Shown here: positions 4,644 to 7,541 of the stretch, piece by piece
Numbering within the stretch: position 1 is the first letter of the stretch
Layout: each line of letters begins with the position of its first letter
Program-made: the position numbers and the translations under genes
Origin: Tepidimonas sp.
GTDB lineage: Bacteria; Pseudomonadota; Gammaproteobacteria; Burkholderiales; Burkholderiaceae_C
Direction of reading: 5' to 3'
Length of the DNA: 7,541 bases
NCBI GenBank assembly: GCA_025054905.1
Contig: JANWZF010000122.1
Location: 1 to 7,541 of the forward strand
The notes under the pieces: model-generated
Database searches by the model: none
Seen by the model: the letters and a program-made list of their open reading frames with translations, nothing else
Told to the model about the DNA's origin: nothing

Positions 4644-6836
4644 ATGAAAACGATGCAATGGGCAATTCGGCGCGCGATGCGCGCTCTGGCAGCGGGTTTG
4701 CTGGCGGCACTGCTGCCCCTCTGGGCAGCCGCGCAGGGGCTGCTGCCGGGTCTGACCGGGACGGCTGGCGGTGCGGGCGAACGCGCCCGCACCGAACACG
4801 CTCAGGTGCAGCTGCTGGCGCACGCCCCGCAGGGCGTGGCGGCGGGCCGGACGTTGTGGCTGGGTCTGCGCCTGGAACACGAGCCAGGCTGGCACACCTA
4901 CTGGCTCAACCCCGGCGACTCGGGCCTGCCCATCGAACTGAACTGGACCCTGCCCGCTGGCGTGCAGGCTGGGGCCATCCAGTGGCCAACGCCGCGCAAA
5001 TTTCCGCTCGGCGAGCTGGCCAACTACGGCTACGATGGCACGGTGCTGCTGCCGGTGCCGGTGCAGCTGCCACCGGACTGGCAAGGCGCGCGCCTGCCGG
5101 TGCAGCTGCACGCCACCTGGCTGATCTGCCGGCGCGAATGCGTACCGGAGGAAGCCACGCTGCGCCTGGAGCTGCCAACCAGCGCGCCGCTGACGCAGCA
5201 CGCGGCAGCGTTTGAAGCCGCATGGGCCGCCGCCCCACGGACGCTGCCTCAGGCCCGCGCCGAGCTGCGCGTCGACGCCGAGGGTTTGCACGTGCGCGCC
5301 ACGGGGCTGCCGGCCGACTGGCGCGGCCAGCCGCTGGAGTTCTTTCCGGAAACTGGCAACCTGATCGCCCCGGGGGCGGCCTGGACGCAGCGCTGGGACG
5401 GCGAGGTCTGGCAAGCCACGCTGCCGTTCAACCCCTACCGCAGCGAGACCGCAGCGCAGCTGGCGTTCGTGCTGGCGCGCGCCGACGAGGGCCACGGGCC
5501 GGCGCCGGCTGGCGTACGGCTGCAAGCCAAGGTGCAGGGCGACTGGCCGGCCGTGCCTGCCCCTGAGGCCGTGCCCGCGGCCGCCCCGGCACCAAGCGCC
5601 GCTGCCTCCAGCCTGAGCCGTCCGACCGGCCTCGGTCTGGGGCTGGCGCTGCTGGGGGCGCTGGTGGGCGGCATGATCCTCAACCTGATGCCGTGCGTCT
5701 TTCCGGTGCTGGCGATCAAGGTGATGGCGTTTCAGGCACACGGGGCCGATGCGCGCGCCCACCGGCTGGGCGGGCTGGCCTACACGGCCGGAGTGGTGCT
5801 GTCGTTCTTGGCATTGGGCGGTGTGCTGCTGGCGCTGCGCAGCGCCGGTGAAGCGGTGGGCTGGGGCTTTCAGCTGCAAAACCCCTGGATGGTGGCGGGC
5901 CTGACCGTGCTGTTCACGTTCATCGCCCTGAATCTGGCCGGCCTGTTCGAGCTGCGTCAACTGGCCCCATCGAGCCTGGCGGGGTTGCAGCTGCGCCACC
6001 CCTTGGCCGACGCGTTCTTGACCGGGATGTTGGCCACCGCGGTGGCCTCGCCGTGCACGGCGCCGTTCATGGGGGCCTCGCTGGGGCTGGCTGTCACGCT
6101 GCCGGCTGCGCAGGCGCTGGCGGTGTTTGGCCTGCTGGGCCTGGGCATGGCGCTGCCGTACCTGGCGGCCAGCTGGTGGCCGGGACTGGCGCGGCGGCTG
6201 CCGCGGCCCGGGCCGTGGATGGAGACCTTCCGGCAGGCCATGGCCTTCCCGATGCTGGCGGCGGCCGTCTGGCTGTTGTGGGTGCTGGGACAGCAAAGCG
6301 GCATTCACGGCGTGGCGGCCCTGCTGTTGCTGCTGCTGGCGCTAACCTGGGTGCTGTGGGCCCTCGGGCGGCGCGCGCGGGGGCTGGCGGCGCTGGGCCT
6401 GCTGGCGCTGCTGGCACTGGGCTGGAGCGTGGGGCCGGCCGTGGTGCGCGAAGCCGCAGCGGCGGCCGCCCCCGAGTCCAGCCGGGTGGACGCCGTCTGG
6501 GCCCCATGGACACCGCAGCGTCAGGCCGAGCTGCTGGCTGCGGGGCGGCCGGTGTTCGTCGACTTCACCGCGGCCTGGTGCGTGACCTGCCAGGTCAACA
6601 AGGCGGCCGTGCTGCACGATGCGCGCGTGCTGCGGGCCGCTGAAGAAGTCGGCATCGCGCTGCTGCGCGCGGACTGGACACGACGCGACCCGGCCATCAC
6701 CGAGGCGCTGGCGGCACTGGGACGCAACGGCGTGCCGGTGTACGTGCTGCACGTCCCAGGCCGCGCTCCCCAGGTGCTCACCGAGGTGCTTAGTGTGGGC
6801 GAAGTGCTCGCGGCGTTCGACGGGGCGCGGCGATAA
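4644..6836 (+). CDS. DsbD/ScsB-family thiol-disulfide reductase
   Basis: An inner-membrane protein that passes electrons from cytoplasmic thioredoxin to periplasmic disulfide-handling proteins. The 730 residues show, in order: a signal peptide (positive residues then a hydrophobic stretch, ending near AAAQG at about residue 31); a periplasmic N-terminal domain of the DsbC/DsbD-N type (about 45-300) with LICRREC carrying Cys162 and Cys166; a Pro/Ala linker; a membrane domain of about eight helices (about 328-605) with the paired motifs NLMPCVFP (Cys351) and SPCTAPF (Cys471); and a C-terminal thioredoxin-like domain with WCVTC (Cys646, Cys649). The three-module layout is complete. It is longer than classical DsbD (about 570) because of its larger N-terminal region, which favours a ScsB-like form. 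GTG 4641, ATG 4644 and ATG 4653 are all possible starts; AAGG at 4637-4640 does not decide. It is divergent from the cfa gene, with hemE 36 bp downstream. Confidence 0.92.
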   Translation: MKTMQWAIRRAMRALAAGLLAALLPLWAAAQGLLPGLTGTAGGAGERARTEHAQVQLLAHAPQGVAAGRTLWLGLRLEHEPGWHTYWLNPGDSGLPIELNWTLPAGVQAGAIQWPTPRKFPLGELANYGYDGTVLLPVPVQLPPDWQGARLPVQLHATWLICRRECVPEEATLRLELPTSAPLTQHAAAFEAAWAAAPRTLPQARAELRVDAEGLHVRATGLPADWRGQPLEFFPETGNLIAPGAAWTQRWDGEVWQATLPFNPYRSETAAQLAFVLARADEGHGPAPAGVRLQAKVQGDWPAVPAPEAVPAAAPAPSAAASSLSRPTGLGLGLALLGALVGGMILNLMPCVFPVLAIKVMAFQAHGADARAHRLGGLAYTAGVVLSFLALGGVLLALRSAGEAVGWGFQLQNPWMVAGLTVLFTFIALNLAGLFELRQLAPSSLAGLQLRHPLADAFLTGMLATAVASPCTAPFMGASLGLAVTLPAAQALAVFGLLGLGMALPYLAASWWPGLARRLPRPGPWMETFRQAMAFPMLAAAVWLLWVLGQQSGIHGVAALLLLLLALTWVLWALGRRARGLAALGLLALLALGWSVGPAVVREAAAAAAPESSRVDAVWAPWTPQRQAELLAAGRPVFVDFTAAWCVTCQVNKAAVLHDARVLRAAEEVGIALLRADWTRRDPAITEALAALGRNGVPVYVLHVPGRAPQVLTEVLSVGEVLAAFDGARR

Positions 6837-6837
6837 T
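6832..6837 (+). promoter_or_regulatory. -10-like box before hemE
   Basis: GATAAT overlaps the last codon and stop of the reductase gene and lies 35 bases before the hemE ATG, which would give a leader of roughly 25-30 nt. No -35 box at proper distance is seen, so the promoter is tentative. hemE could also be cotranscribed with the reductase gene. Confidence 0.3.
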
Positions 6838-6872
6838 GCGCCGCGATCCTTGAACCACCGACGCGAGCCACG

Positions 6873-7541
6873 ATGCCCTTTGCCCCCCTGACCAACGATA
6901 CGTTTCTGCGTGCTTGCCTGGGCCAGGCCACCGAGTACACCCCGGTGTGGCTGATGCGCCAGGCGGGCCGCTACCTGCCCGAGTACTGCGCCACCCGCGC
7001 CCGCGCCGGCAGCTTCATGGGGCTGGCCACGAACGTCGACTTCGCCACCGAGGTGACGCTGCAGCCGCTTGAGCGCTACGCGCTGGATGCGGCGATCCTG
7101 TTTTCCGACATCCTGACGGTGCCCGATGCGATGGGGCTGGGGTTGCGCTTCGAAGCCGGCGAAGGGCCCAAGTTCGAGCGCACCGTGCGCAGCGAGGCCG
7201 ACGTGGCCGCTCTGGGGGTGCCGGATCTGGACCGGCTGCGCTATGTGTTCGATGCCGTCGCCTCGATCCGCCGGGCCCTGGACGGCCGCGTGCCGCTGAT
7301 CGGCTTTGCCGGCAGCCCGTGGACGCTGGCCTGCTACATGGTGGAAGGCGGTGGCTCGGACGACTACCGCCACGTCAAGAGCCTGATGTACCGCCGCCCC
7401 GACCTGATGCACCGGCTGCTGGCGGTCACCGCCGATGCGGTGGCAGCCTACCTGACCGAGCAGATCCGCGCCGGCGCGCAGGCGGTGATGGTGTTTGACA
7501 GCTGGGGCGGTGTGCTGGCCGACGGCATGTTCCAGCGCTTC
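6873..7541 (+). CDS. hemE: Uroporphyrinogen decarboxylase, 5' part
   Basis: Cytosolic haem-biosynthesis enzyme that removes four carboxyl groups from uroporphyrinogen III to give coproporphyrinogen III, without a cofactor. The first 223 codons are present, against about 350-370 for a full protein; the frame is open at the window edge, so this is a cut and not a truncation. PVWLMRQAGRYLPEY (about residues 24-38) is the first family signature, with substrate-binding Arg29 and Arg33. FSDIL supplies Asp79, matching the catalytic aspartate of known enzymes. GFAGSPWTLACYMVEG is the second signature. ATG 6873 gives the expected short N-terminus; only a weak GCGAG-type ribosome site precedes it. It lies 36 bp after the reductase gene on the same strand, with no obvious functional link. 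Confidence 0.97.
   Translation, partial: MPFAPLTNDTFLRACLGQATEYTPVWLMRQAGRYLPEYCATRARAGSFMGLATNVDFATEVTLQPLERYALDAAILFSDILTVPDAMGLGLRFEAGEGPKFERTVRSEADVAALGVPDLDRLRYVFDAVASIRRALDGRVPLIGFAGSPWTLACYMVEGGGSDDYRHVKSLMYRRPDLMHRLLAVTADAVAAYLTEQIRAGAQAVMVFDSWGGVLADGMFQRF

Noticed and set aside
4635..6308. 557-codon minus-strand ORF opposite the reductase gene
   Set aside because: It is Gln/Arg/His-rich with no recognisable domain and is fully antisense to a gene with intact catalytic motifs.

Overview
The window is very GC-rich chromosomal DNA whose real genes strongly prefer G or C at third codon positions. The gene content (LysE-type exporter, histidine phosphatase, creatininase-like hydrolase, cyclopropane-fatty-acid synthase, a large DsbD/ScsB-type reductase and hemE), together with an rRNA-type leader, suggests a betaproteobacterium, most likely Burkholderiales. 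This is recognition from memory, not a search result. I see no mobile element, CRISPR array, tRNA or complete rRNA gene.

Layout. Positions 1-300 are less GC-rich and contain no gene. On the minus strand they look like the promoter and leader of an rRNA operon whose 16S gene would lie just left of the window: two tandem sigma70-like promoters about 110 bp apart, then a boxA-like element and a conserved-looking leader segment. Positions 301-940 hold a short 19-bp tandem repeat, several palindromes, at best one doubtful small ORF, and three stable hairpins leading to a LysE-family exporter (944-1600, plus). A histidine phosphatase (1654-2325, plus) follows. It converges on a creatininase-family hydrolase (2340-3188, minus), preceded on that strand by cyclopropane-fatty-acid synthase (3220-4470, minus). 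A divergent promoter region (4471-4643) separates the synthase from a ScsB/DsbD-like thiol-disulfide reductase (4644-6836, plus). The first 223 codons of hemE (6873 onward, plus) run off the right edge.

Function. These are mostly independent housekeeping or envelope genes and not one pathway. The two genes facing away from each other across 4471-4643 both act at the cell envelope: one modifies membrane lipids, the other carries reducing power across the inner membrane. A small inverted repeat sits between their predicted promoters.

I found no convincing undescribed system. The points most worth a second look are the probable rrn promoter region, two apparently leaderless starts with the same 7-nt spacing from a -10 box, the phosphatase with serine at its second catalytic-histidine position, the structured leader before the exporter, and the candidate operator between the synthase and reductase genes.
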